Assembly: GCA_022457155.1 (NCBI GenBank)
Contig: JAJGOT010000287.1
Coordinates: forward strand, 84,501-148,500
Reading direction: 5' to 3'
Length of the DNA: 64,000 nucleotides
DNA from: Cladopsammia gracilis
Taxonomy: Eukaryota > Cnidaria > Anthozoa > Scleractinia > Dendrophylliidae
A program made the position numbers and the translations under genes. A model generated the notes under the pieces. The model saw nothing but the letters and a program-made list of their open reading frames with translations. It was not told where the DNA came from and searched no databases. This document shows positions 34,304 to 44,339 of this stretch, piece by piece (position 1 is the first letter of the stretch; each line of letters opens with the position of its first letter).

Positions 34304-34342
34304 TGTCCGGGGTATTCGGATTTTGGTATGACTGCATTCCAT

Positions 34343-34736
34343 TTCATTTTCTTCACTATTAAATGGAAGCTATCGTCCAGCTTATAAAAAGAGAAAAATC
34401 CGTCAAAAGGTGGAAGCTGTTATGGGACACGTTGAGTTTGTATGGTTGGAGCAAGGAGAAACACTGGGCGATGTGCTTGTTTCAGCGTAAAAAACCTACA
34501 ATGGAAGACATGGAAAGGAACTCATTTGGCAGGTTTACAGTGAAGTGGCTGGGGAGCTTGGGGTTCAAAAAGCATTTGATGAGCTAATCCCTGAGGAGCT
34601 GTGGAGCCAACGAGTGCAAATGATGTCTGTACCAGATTGGATGTTGCTTCTTTGCAAGCTGGAGTCAAAAATATCGGACGATTCCTGGCAGATGATCCTA
34701 AATCGAACTCAACTTGGAAAAAGCGGGGTGAGTTAG
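34343..34736 (+). pseudogene. Coding fragment of unknown family
   Basis: One frame reads VEAVMGHVEFVWLEQGETLGDVLVSA, stops, and resumes as QVYSEVAGELGVQKAFDELIPEELWSQRVQMMSVPDWMLLLCKLESKISDD. Composition and length suggest real protein. The in-frame TAA falls after a CTTGTTTCAG acceptor-like string. It could be an upstream part of the Ulp1-like gene 1.5 kb downstream, but nothing proves that. Confidence 0.3.
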
Positions 34737-36189
34737 CCACTCAGTTAGTTTCATTTGTTCTTTTATAAAGGGCTTCATTTATTATGAAAACTTGTGAGGT
34801 GGGGTACATTATTTTCATTTAGGAAGGTGGGGGGGGGGTGTTATTATTTTTTGGAAGCTCTGTATTAAAGATCAGAGGGGGTGCAGTCTGGGGTGGGTGG
34901 TGACATTTTTATTCTCCATAGAAGAGGCTTTGAAATGTCAAGTGATTTTTGCCACCCCCACCCCCAGACGAGTTTATTTAACACTTCATCAGATCAACAA
35001 GAGATGATGTACTTCTAGAGGAGGGATGACTGCCGTCCCACAATACCACGCAATCGCATTTCTGTCACGCTCTCAAAGATAGCACGGAATTTTCTAAGAA
35101 ATACAGTGTAGTGAGGTGCCAGTTTCTTACTGTTCAGTCAGACGAAGTGGAGGTTAGATACCAGTTTTGTAATTTCATACTTGTTAATTTTTTATTTGTT
35201 TTCTTTTTTGGAACAGTTGGCCGGCTTTTAATGGAAATTATTTAGGTTAACAATGTGAAGTATTTTGAACTTGTGCCATGGGTCAATGACCTTGTTGAAA
35301 TAAATCGTTGGTATTCATTAATAAGGAGTATTTAGCATTTTCATTGATGTTCATTGCATTGTATTGTTATTCCTTTGAATAGTTCTAAAATGCTCCAAAA
35401 TGCTCCGCGATATCGTCCTGAAAATGTATTGTAAAAAGCGCTTAGATTTGGCTACTTGCAATATGAGACACGAGCAGTACAAAAATAGACAACACGCGTA
35501 CGACTCCCACTCGTCGCAAAAATATATTTTAAAATCCTGAAGCTTAATGCTTTCCCAGTAAGACTTCAGAGAGAATTGTGCCTTTAGATCACAGTTATGA
35601 ATTTGTGTTCTTCGATGATATGGGCTTTTTGATCTCGGCGGATTATCTCTCAAATTGATGGGAGGATTTCATGCTGTACAGAGCCGTTAGAATTATTATA
35701 TTTCTTTATGCCGTTGTTTGGTGCTACAGTGTAGCTCTATTGGCATACATTGCGGTTTCTTTGGCTCACTTTTGTTGCAAGATAAATACTTATCGGCTAA
35801 AGTTTGGTATCGCTTTGAAAGTGCTAAGATCGTTAAATTTCTCAGGCCGTAACAGTGCCGTGATTTTATGTCTAAAGTCTGCAGTGTGCAGTCTGCAGTG
35901 TTCCGGTCACAGGCCAATGTTTGGCTTCCTAGATATTTATGTTTTTGTGCAGGCAAGATGGTTTTCTTTAAGAGCGATACGTTCTTTGAACATGTAAATC
36001 TTCTGCTCTCAATGGTGTTTAAACCTGCACTAATAAACGTGGGAAGCGCAGTGGTCTCATGTGAGGCAGAACGGGGCCCGTCCGTTAAATATCATTCGGA
36101 GTTAAAAAGTGTTGACGGGCCTGCACGACTCCTGTAGTTCGCAAAGGAATTTTAAAGCCTTCATAACTTAGCTTTAACGTTCTTTCTAG
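34737..36189. other. Interval without recognised genes
   Basis: Contains a G-run (about 34825-34836) and short overlapping frames on both strands at 35351-35997, with no domain I recognise. May be an intron upstream of the Ulp1-like exon. Confidence 0.3.
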
Positions 36190-36726
36190 GAGGCAATCTC
36201 TAGAGACTCTAGATCCTTGTACCTACCATCATTCACTCAAACATGGGCTTTTAGTGGTAATCTTCATTACCTGAAATCAAAGATAGCACCCTTTGTTGGT
36301 GGTAGAGATCTCAGAGGTATTGTTTGGATTATTACTCCGATACATGTCAATGGAAACCACTGGGGTCTTCTTTGCCTTAATATGGTTTTAAGGCAGATTT
36401 TCTATGATGATGGGCTTAAATGGAACCCCCCATTAGACATCTGCGAATTCATCAAAAGGCTCACTGAGGCAATTACTTCTCCGCATTTAAATGACGATTG
36501 GAACATTGCCCTTCCTATCAAGCGTTTTGGTATGCCCAGACAACCTTCAGTTGGTGAAGGTTCTGTCAGCTGTGGAGTTGCTGTAGTACTGGCAGCTTAT
36601 GATTTCTTGACAATCGACACTACCCACAAAGCCAGCCCCACCATTCCAACCTTCAACTGGCAGTTTCAAGACATGACAAAGCACCGCCAAAGAATCCTGT
36701 ATCAATTTGTTAAATGGAAGTTATGA
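36190..36726 (+). CDS. Ulp1/C48-type SUMO protease-like terminal exon
   Basis: An acceptor (TTTCTAG at 36189) opens a frame of 178 codons beginning EAISRDSRSLYLPSFTQTW and ending TGA at 36726. The catalytic pattern of C48 cysteine peptidases is visible in order: His-Trp in VNGNHWGLLCLN, Asp in QIFYDDGL, Gln in MPRQPSVGEG, Cys in SVSCGVAVVLAAYDF. Ulp1-family enzymes remove SUMO or related modifiers. Many copies in animal genomes are transposon-borne (for example in KDZ-type elements). All four key residues are present, so the domain could be active if spliced to an upstream exon, which I could not identify with confidence. A 150-bp repeat starts 2 bp after the stop. Confidence 0.65.
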   Translation, partial: EAISRDSRSLYLPSFTQTWAFSGNLHYLKSKIAPFVGGRDLRGIVWIITPIHVNGNHWGLLCLNMVLRQIFYDDGLKWNPPLDICEFIKRLTEAITSPHLNDDWNIALPIKRFGMPRQPSVGEGSVSCGVAVVLAAYDFLTIDTTHKASPTIPTFNWQFQDMTKHRQRILYQFVKWKL

Positions 36727-36727
36727 C

Positions 36728-37045
36728 ATTTTTATTCAGCATTTCAATAGGCTAGTTTAAAGGTCCATGTTCAACCAATATGCTTTGCGCGCTTGTGTTT
36801 TTGTTTTGAAACAGTTCAATTGCTCAATGGCACGCCCAATGCTTTTGAGTTGAGCAAAGCTCACTGCAAAATTATTTTCAATTTTTATTCAGCATTTCAA
36901 TAGGCTAGTTCAAAGTCTCAAGGTTTTCCCACCTCTCAAAGCTTTCAGGTGGCACGCCCAATGCTTTTGAGGTGAGCAAAGCATACCACAAGAAAAATTT
37001 TTGAAGTTTTTATTATTTTCAATTTTTATTCAGCATTTAAAGTTA
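36728..37045. repeat. Tandem repeat, ~141-153 bp unit, 2-3 copies
   Basis: TTTTTATTCAGCATTTCAAT starts copies at about 36729 and 36882 and a partial third at 37023. GGCACGCCCAATGCTTTTGA and GTGAGCAAAGC recur within the units. It lies directly behind the protease exon, in its presumed 3' UTR. Confidence 0.8.
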
Positions 37046-37227
37046 AAAAAATCCATGGAAGAGAATTTTAGTGAAGTGGAATAAAAAAAATTCATGAGAG
37101 GGAAAGTCACTGTCAGAATGACTAACGGATACCCTCCTGAAGGAAAAATTATTCCTTTCACAATTCAATCCATCTTTTACCTGGCATTAGTTGCACTTAA
37201 CACCTAACAGCAGCTAACTATAGCTCA

Positions 37228-37326
37228 GGCCCCGGTTCAAAAGGTGATGATTAACAAAGTACATTGTGTTATCCGCTAGACAGTGATATATCCGGTGAAT
37301 AGCGCTATCCACCTTTTGAACAACCC
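37228..37326. mobile_element. Short MITE (GGTTCAAAAGGTG ends)
   Basis: CCGGTTCAAAAGGTG at the left is paired with CACCTTTTGAACAACC at the right. The interior has palindromes such as ATCCGGTGAATAGCGCTATCC. It looks like a widespread invertebrate MITE type. About 99 bp. Confidence 0.6.
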
Positions 37327-37478
37327 GTTGTAAACATTGCAACATCTTTCTACGCTGGGGCTAAATACATACAGCTGTACCTGACAGGCTAAAATTTGAA
37401 CAAAATTACCATATTCTAGTGTATTTGCCCCAGTTGACTGTCAGTCGCACTCGTCAATTGCAACAACCCATACACTGC

Positions 37479-37763
37479 TTACCTCCTAAACGCGTATGCA
37501 GAGAGGCATTGATCTGCTCTGTTAGCCCAGCAAGCCATTCCAAATATCTTCATCGATTTTACAGTCGGTCCGGAAAGCACACGGTTATCATTGTCAAAAA
37601 GCCTTACAGCATTACTTCTGTCGGCTTCCTCGGGATGCTTTTTTTCCATGTGTCTCTTGACAGCTCCGTTAGTTTTAAACTTCATAGGGCAAAAGCAGCA
37701 TTGCTGAGCGTACGTAAAACAAGAGGCCCTTTTGCAAACAGATGGCGAATTTTGCGCGTGCAT
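37479..37763 (-). CDS. C2H2 zinc-finger ORF
   Basis: A minus-strand frame of about 94 codons contains one classical C2H2 finger, CCFCPMKFKTNGAVKRHMEKKHP, then an acidic/basic tail (EEADRSNAVRLFDNDNRVLSG). It is divergently placed, about 110 bp from the kinase start at 37873. Start and end are uncertain, and the residues upstream of the finger look non-coding. Could be part of a transposon-associated gene. Confidence 0.4.
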   Translation of the reverse strand: MHAQNSPSVCKRASCFTYAQQCCFCPMKFKTNGAVKRHMEKKHPEEADRSNAVRLFDNDNRVLSGPTVKSMKIFGMACWANRADQCLSAYAFRR

Positions 37764-37872
37764 GTGTCAATATCGACAAACAATCGATTATTGTTACACA
37801 TATTACGTTCTCACCCCCTGGGGACGTATTTGTTTCGCACACTCCGAAAACACACGCCACGTGGATTTGAGT

Positions 37873-39073
37873 ATGGATGTCGAGACTCTGGAGAAGCTAA
37901 AACAACGAGTCCGAAGAGGAAAATACAAATCTCTTCCTCACTCAAAGCAAGAAAAGAGGAAACAACGTAAAGAATGGCGGAAAAGAAAGTGCGAGACAAA
38001 AAATAAGGGAAATGCAACAAGGCCCGCGCGCGGCCGAAGGAAAGAATGTGGATTTCCCGAGCAGGAAAACAGCTGGCCATACTACAAATGAGGCGAATAA
38101 AGATTGCCAAAATGACAAGACCGTTAAGACTGCTGTAGCAGACAAGAATCTGTCTAGGGGCAAACGAATGGTTAAGTTGTCAGTCGGCCAAAAACGAAAT
38201 GTTCAGGATAAAGAGAGGTTTGCGTCCAATCATTCTCAAGCGAAGATTCCAAAGGCACCGATCCCTTGCAGTACAAAGGAACAAGATTGTCGTGGCCTTC
38301 CTTTCAAGGAAATAAATCGGTCGTTGCTGAGTTTGGATGACAGTAAGAGAATTGGTACAGGAACATTCGGTGTTTGTTTCTCTGGAACCTACCGAAGCGA
38401 GTTTAATGTCGTGGTGAAAAAAATTCAGACAAAGGATTCTTCTCGCAAAGAATTGGAGCGAGCAAGAAAGGAAGTTCAGAACGAAGCGGCTGCAATATCT
38501 GCCATTGGCGATCACCAGGGAATGCCATATCTCTTTGGTGTGTGTACGGAACAGCCACATTTCTATTTGGTTTTACAGTACCACGCTGTAGACAATCAAA
38601 GTCTAACTTTGTCGAAAGCGGCGTCAACAGATGCGATACGCAATGCTGAAGAGTGCGTGGAAATTCTGTGTCCAACCTGCGAAGCACTGATTCATGTGCA
38701 CAATCAGGGCTTTCTCCACAACGATCTAAAAGGAAATAACGTGGTGCTTGGTGGAAAAGAACTTAGCCCTGTCATTATAGACTTTGGTAAGAGTTGCAAA
38801 ATCTCCAAAGCAAGGCAGAGAACGCCAAAACTTGATGTTGATGCCACCATAAAACGCTACCCGCACATCGTGCCAGAACTACATTGTGGGGAAAAGCAGA
38901 CCACTGCAAGCGATGTGTATTCTTTCGGGCAACTCATCAAACGCGTGTTAAAGGTTAGCAAATTTAACGTGAAAGGCATTAAAAAAATCACAAAAAGATG
39001 CCTGTTGACTGTACCATCCAAACGGCCTGATCTCTCGGAAGTCCTTCACGTGTTAAAAAATCCCAAGTTTTGA
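37873..39073 (+). CDS. Protein kinase with atypical HND catalytic loop
   Basis: Single exon. The ORF from ATG 38012 gives 353 residues. An overlapping upstream frame from ATG 37873 encodes a very basic stretch (MDVETLEKLKQRVRRGKYKSL...) that may be the true N-terminus joined by a frameshift near 38040. Kinase motifs by 38012 numbering: glycine loop GTGTFG 115-120, VVVKK with Lys136, helix-C Glu158, HNDLKGNN at 236-243 (HND in place of HRD), DFG 257-259 and ASDVYSFG. Lys, Glu, catalytic Asp, Asn and DFG are all kept, so activity is plausible. The activation segment lacks the usual APE; RYPHIVPEL stands in. The kinase domain is compact and intron-free, as in transposon-borne or retroposed copies. 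It lies 0.2 kb upstream of an Ngaro element. Confidence 0.7.
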
Positions 39074-39127
39074 CTGAGAAAAGTGACATTTTTATTAGGA
39101 ACAATGTAATTGTAATAATGTAATTTG

Positions 39128-39190
39128 TCTCGCGTTTCCCTTTCGATAACAGTTAGATATTGTTAGCGTACAATTTCATTTCAATTTCGT
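39128..39190. repeat. Outer flank repeat, left copy
   Basis: TCTCGCGTTTCCCTTTCGAT...TGTTAGCGTACAATTTC is similar to 44209-44262 on the far side of the Ngaro element, in the same orientation. Either the element is longer than its split repeats suggest or it inserted into duplicated sequence. Confidence 0.55.
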
Positions 39191-39409
39191 GTATAAATTC
39201 AAGCGTATTTTTGTGAAAAAAGACACTAATAATTTCATAATGTGATACCGCCTTACAGTGTATATATAGCATTTCGTTTATTCTATAATTGGTTTATTTT
39301 GAGCTTCGCTTAAAATGTTTAATTCGACGTGCGCAACCTTATTGTAAATAATTGTCGGAATAGGTTGTATTTCAGTTAATTATTAACGTAGGGCTATATA
39401 TATCGCTTT

Positions 39410-39606
39410 GCACATGGCGGCAGAGACAGTTTATTTATTTGCGATTCGCAACGTGTCAAGTTAAGTCAGTTCTATTCTCGTTGTTGTAAAGTTACTTTTA
39501 TTCAACATGCACGTGGCGGCAGAGACAGTTTATTTATTTGCGATTCGCAACGTGTCAAGTTAAGTCAGTTCTATTCTCGTTGTTGTAAAGTTACTTTTAT
39601 TCAACA
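39410..39606. repeat. 99-bp tandem duplication inside repeat A1
   Basis: GCACRTGGCGGCAGAGACAG... starts at 39410 and again at 39509, with both units nearly identical. The A2 copy near 43913 has only one unit, so the duplication is specific to the left end. Confidence 0.85.
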
Positions 39607-40685
39607 TGTCCGAATCTAAGTACAGCCTTCGTCCCCGTAAACACTTGGACTATGCCATGGTAAACGCAGGGAAAAGTGTACAATTCCCGACCTATGGATT
39701 TTCGCAGGAACATCGAATGCCCTTAGAGCCAGTTGGGGACTCCACGCCACGCGGCTCCCAATCAGATCTCACAGAGCTTAAGCGTTTGTTGGAAGAAGAG
39801 AAAGAAAGAAACAAAGCCCTGGAGGAGTCATCTAAGGTGGAACAACTGCGGAAAGAACTGGAGGCGCTTCGCCTTCGTAATGCCGTGCTGGAAAAGCGTA
39901 ATCTTCAGGATCTGCGCGCCAACCCACATGTCTCTTCGCAAGTTGAACAGTTCCTTGCCCAGTTAGACAACAGTAGCAGCAAGGAAAGCGATGAAGACGA
40001 CAAGGTGAAAAAGAAAACCACAAGAGGTAGGCACCAAACCTTAAAATCAGGGAAGGCCAGTAAATTAACTAGTCGCCTGGTTAATCCGCAGCTATGGCCC
40101 ATAGCCATTTGAGTTTTTCCTCATTTCAAAGGAGAAAAATATGACGATCTAACATTAGCTGAATTTGCCGCTGGATATGCAGCGATTCTTCAAAGGCCTA
40201 CCCTCCCACCACAGGAACTTCGCGCACGCATTGTTCATCTCTCTTCGCTAATGTATTTGGCAACCCAGTTTACTTGGTCTTCGGTCCGGGATCTTCATGC
40301 GGCAGTACTTTTCGAAATTGAATGTGGTCGGGCGGACTGGGGAGATTCCTTTACCCATTTGGAGTCTAGGATCCTACAGGCACCAGTTAAGCAATCATCT
40401 CGGGCGGGGGCTTTGCGCACAGAAAGCATGACTGCGGTTTTCTTTTTCCGGGATTCCCAGCATGGCGCCTGTAAATCATCCAAGGACCATTATGGTACTA
40501 TTCGTGGAGAAAGAAAATGGCTGCAGCACATTTGCGCTCGGTGCTGGGTGGACACGCGTGCCACCGCTCCCCATACGGAATTTTCCAAAGAATGTCCTTT
40601 GACGGGGGAGAAGGCTTCCACAACTTCGAAACGACCGCACCCTGACTGCAAGACTCAAGACATCATTTGCCAGACATTATCATGA
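39606..40685 (+). CDS. Ngaro Gag-like protein, locally frame-disrupted
   Basis: Starts ATG 39606 (MSESKYSLRPRKHLDYAMV). The first part has a long coiled coil (about residues 55-105) and an acidic then basic linker, and stops at TGA 40110. The same frame reopens as EKYDDLTLAEFAAGYAAILQRP...HLSSLMYLATQFTWSSVRDLHAAVLFEIE and ends at 40685. Near the C-terminus, HGACKSS...HICARCW...HTEFSKECP forms a Cys/His cluster like DIRS-group Gag zinc knuckles. The break at about 40090-40125 looks like a pair of small indels that leave the downstream frame unchanged. Gag coats the RNA in the cytoplasmic particle. Confidence 0.65.
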
Positions 40686-40917
40686 CTCTAGCCTTTCCTT
40701 TTTAGCCTTAAATCCAGACTCTAGAATTTGTTCAAGTTTTCAAAACTCAATATCTTCTGTGGAAGATAAGTGTTTTCTAGACTCTAGACTGGGGGGGGTC
40801 CCTTTAGTTATTAATGTTGTTTTGAATTATGTTTGCTCACCACTGCATCTTGCGCAGCCTAGTGTTAGTTCTAGCATGGGTAGTCCCCAGAATTCATTTG
40901 TTACGTTGCATAATTGA

Positions 40918-42564
40918 GTGTACGCTATGGGGCAATCAAATTTTTTAGGCGCGCGTTTGTCTGTGCCCACTTCGTTAAATCTTTCCTTGTGGAGGTCGTT
41001 ACTGACCGAGTATTCCGATGCGGTAGTTTGTGACTATTTAGAATTTGGGTGGCCGATCGGTTATGATTATAGTGGTTTTCTTCCTTCTAGTGATTTCCGC
41101 AATCACAAAGGTGCGCTAGACTTTCCGTCTGCAGTTGATAGTTACCTGTCAACTGAACTAGCGTTAGGTTCCATTTGCGGTCCATTTGCACACAATCCTT
41201 TCGTGGCGCCCATTGCTTTGTCTCCGTTGAATTCAGTTCCTAAGCCGGACAGCAACGAACGTCGGTTTATTCTTGATCTCAGCTGGCCAGCCGGTTCGTC
41301 TGTTAATGACGGGATTTCTAAGGATTTCTTTTTGGGCGAACCGGTGTCGTTAACTTATCCTACCATCGATGATATCGCGGAGCGTATCGTTCAGCTAGGG
41401 TCGGGTTGTTTGTTGTTCAAACGTGACCTTAAACGTGCTTATCGTCAGTTACCGGTCGATCCTTTTGACTATCCTTTGTTGGGATATTCGTGGCGTGACA
41501 AGTTGTTTTTTGATGTTTGTTTGCCAATGGGTCTCCGTTCTGCTGCCATGGCTTGTCAATGAGTTACAAACACGGTATGTTTCATGCTTTCGCAGGCCGG
41601 TTGCAACGTCTTGAGTTATTTAGACGATTTTATGGGGATCTCTGCACCTCACACCGCCTTAGAACATCATGCGCTCAGTGGTTCATTATTAGAGGCCTTA
41701 GGGTTACAAGAGTCGTCTCATAAAGCTTGTCCTCTGTTGACTCAGGTTACTTGTCTTGGCGTTCTTTTCGACACGATTAATTTTACTATGTCTGTTATGC
41801 CGGACCGTCTATTGGAATTCAAAAATGTTTTGTTGCCCAGGTGGCTCACCAAAAAGCCCGCAACCAAGACCGAGCTACAATCATTGATAGGGAAACTCGC
41901 CTTCGTTTCAAAATGCGTGCGTCCCGGTCGTTTGTTTTTAAGTCGCATTTTAGATACTTTGCGTTCCTTACGGCGTAATCATCATCGGGTAAAATTATCT
42001 GCCGAATTTCGGAAGGATATCCGCTGGTGGATGCGGTTTATTAGCATTTACAATGGTGTATCTCTTATTCCGACGCAATTGTGGTCGTTACCAGATAGTA
42101 TTTTTTCCACGGACGCGTGCTTGACCGGTTGCGGTGGTATGTCCTCGGAGCAGTATTTTCATGTAGAATTTCCATCCGCAGTGCTCCTTCGATTCACAGC
42201 TATTCATCTTCTCGAGGCCTTAGCGATCGTTATAGCTCTTCGACTGTGGGGTCATCATTGGCGATGGCTACGAATCTTGGTTTTCTGTGATAATTTTTCC
42301 GTGGTCAGTTCGTTAAACTCCGGTCGAGTTCAGGACAAATTGTTAGCGGATTGTTTGCGGGAAATTTGGTTTCTCGCCGCTGTACACGAGTTCAAAATCC
42401 GCGCTAGTCATCTTTCGAGTTCCCAAAATCGTGGGGCCGATTTACTTAGTCGTTGGCACTTGAACTCTTCCTTTCAGAACGAGTTCCTGTCGACGTATGG
42501 CGCTCTCGGTCTGCAATCGGTTTCAGTTCCTGTGGACATGTTTCAGTTGTCGGATACTATTTAA
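40918..42564 (+). CDS. Ngaro reverse transcriptase - RNase H (one nonsense codon)
   Basis: One frame from 40918 to the stop at 42564, broken only by TGA at 41560-41562. RT motifs: RRFILDLSWPAG, LLFKRDLKRAYRQLPVDP (motif A), LPMGLRSAAMACQ (motif B), then, after the stop, VLSYLDDFMG (YxDD-type box). RNase H motifs follow: FSTDACLTGCGGM (Asp), LLEALAIVIALRL (Glu), VFCDNFSVV (Asp), NRGADLLSRW (Asp). All catalytic positions are present. The single TGA lies where relatives usually have Arg, consistent with CGA-to-TGA decay at a methylated CpG. Confidence 0.8.
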
Positions 42565-42672
42565 CTTGTTTTGGTTTTGGTTTTTTTTTTCACTTCATAA
42601 TAGTTTGTTTTCTTGCCTTTTGTCTTTCTACTAACTACGCTGCACAGAGATCTTAAGAAGACGCGATGAGCG

Positions 42673-43607
42673 GCGTATGCGGACGGCACGCACAAGAACC
42701 ACAAGACACAGTGGAGAGCTTATCTCTCCTTCTGTTTTTCCTTCGGTCTTGAGCCTCTTCCAGCAACTCTAGATACCGTGTGTTTGTATTGCCAGTTTCT
42801 TAGCCGTTCCATGACTCCCCAGTCGATTCGTAATTATCTTAGTGGGGTCAAGCTTCTTCATGTTTTCACAGGGTTCGAGTTCCCCTTTTACGAGACGCCC
42901 GAGCTCAAATTAACTTTACAAGGTCTTGATCATATACTCAAACATGCTCCGTCACGCACTCCGCCCGTCACGCCTGAGTTGCTGCGCAAGTTAGTCAAGT
43001 GTGCAACTAGTTCTCTCCATGATTTAGTTTTTTCCTGTGCGTTTTTATTCGCCTTTTTTCTTTTTGCGCATATTTCTAATTTAGCGCCAGTGTCTGTCAG
43101 TTCCTTCGATCCATCTAAACAACTTTGTAGGGGAGACGTTGTTGTTGCTAGGTTTGGATTACTGATTTCATTTAAATGGTCAAAAACAAATCAGGTACTA
43201 AGTTGTTACAACTTCAATTATTGTATACTCCAGATCCTTATTTGTGTCCGGTTGGTGCATATCTTTTAATGTGTTCTCGCTTGCCTGCGCCCGCTTCGGC
43301 GCCAGCGTTTTTCACAGCCCGCCGTTCAGGTTCTTACATTGTTATCACAAAAACACAATTTATTTCGGTTTTCCGAGCTCATCTGGCGCGCGTGGGTGTT
43401 TCCAATCCTTCGCGGTTTAGGGGGCATTCCTTTCGTCGAGGAGGGGCTACATGGGCCTTTCACACCGGTGTCCCAGGTGAACTTATTCAAATTTATGGTG
43501 ACTGGGCTTCAGACGCCTACAAATGCTATCTTGAATTTTCTGAAGACGTGAAGCTTAGAGTAGCCCGGGAGATGGTTGGTGCACTTCCGGGCGTACCAGA
43601 TGCCTAA
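42673..43607 (+). CDS. Ngaro tyrosine recombinase, frameshifted
   Basis: The frame opens after a stop at about 42667 (AYADGTHKNHKTQWRAYL..., SAM-like core-binding region). It runs into the catalytic domain, then shifts frame at about 43190-43197 and continues to TAA 43607. Catalytic signature: HxxR box RGHSFRRGG and terminal tyrosine in GDWASDAYKCYLEFS. The first catalytic Arg, normally in an RxSN context, is CAT (His) at 43069-43071 (FAHISNL), again a possible CpG decay product. With frameshift and lost Arg the enzyme is probably inactive. Confidence 0.75.
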
Positions 43608-44208
43608 TTAGTTCGGACAACTGTTTTTCCTTTTGCTTGGCGGTTTTGGCGGTTGAAAGGTTTGTCTGTGGAGTGATTATGTAGTCTTTCCGTCATTTGC
43701 CTTTTCATTTCACTGAATAAACCTCTCATTGTGCCAAACCAAAGGAAATGTGGTTGTTCTCTGAGTTTATAGCATTATAATTATAGCTAGGAGAATTGGT
43801 TTATTTTGAGCTTCGCTTAAAATGTTTAATTTGACGCACGCAACCTTATTGTAAATATTTGTCAGAATAGGTTGTATTTCAGTTAATTATTAACGTAGGG
43901 CTATATCGCTTTGCACGTGGCGGCAGAGACAGTTTATTCATTTGCGATTTGCAACGTGTCAAGTTAAGTCAGTTCTATTCTCGTTGTTGTAAAGTTACTT
44001 TTACCCTCCCTGCCCACCCGCTTTCGGGTCAAGAGGTTTGTCTGTGGAGTGATTATGTAGTCCTTTCATCATTTGCCTTTTCATTTCACTGAATAAACCT
44101 CTCATTGTGCCAAACCAAAGGAAATGTGGTTGTTCTCTTATAGCATTATAATTATAGCTAGGAGAATTACACCAGATATTTGTGAGATTTTCTGCTACCA
44201 AGGATTTT

Positions 44209-44262
44209 CTCGCGTTTCGCTTTAGAATACAGTTAAATTCTGTTAGCGTACAGTTTCGTTTT
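44209..44262. repeat. Outer flank repeat, right copy
   Basis: Partner of the repeat at 39128-39190 (TTCTCGCGTTTCGCTTTAGA...TGTTAGCGTACAGTTTCG). Confidence 0.55.
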
Positions 44263-44339
44263 TTAAGTTACTGTTTGTCAATGCCACTGCGAGCGCTTGA
44301 CCACATGTCAAAAGTACAAGATCGTAATTAAGAAATATT

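Larger units (their letters stand above)
39291..44168 (+). mobile_element. Ngaro-type tyrosine-recombinase retrotransposon
   Basis: Split direct repeats in the order A1 (39291-39605), ORFs, B1 (43661-43797), A2 (43797-44010), B2 (44034-44168). A copies share GGTTTATTTTGAGCTTCGCT through GGCGGCAGAGACAGTTTATT. B copies share GGTTTGTCTGTGGAGTGATT through ATTATAGCTAGGAGAATT. The layout A1-ORFs-B1-A2-B2 is diagnostic of Ngaro and related DIRS-order elements. These transpose through a circular DNA joined by a tyrosine recombinase rather than a DDE integrase. Three coding regions (Gag, RT-RNase H, recombinase) are present; no methyltransferase is seen. Few lesions, so it is a fairly recent insertion. 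Confidence 0.85.

Noticed and set aside
37675..38163. Minus-strand hydrophobic and cysteine-rich frames opposite the kinase start
   Set aside because: Compositionally unlike protein and opposite a well-supported kinase gene.
39832..40108. Minus-strand frames across the Ngaro Gag
   Set aside because: Shadows of the coiled-coil coding sequence on the plus strand.
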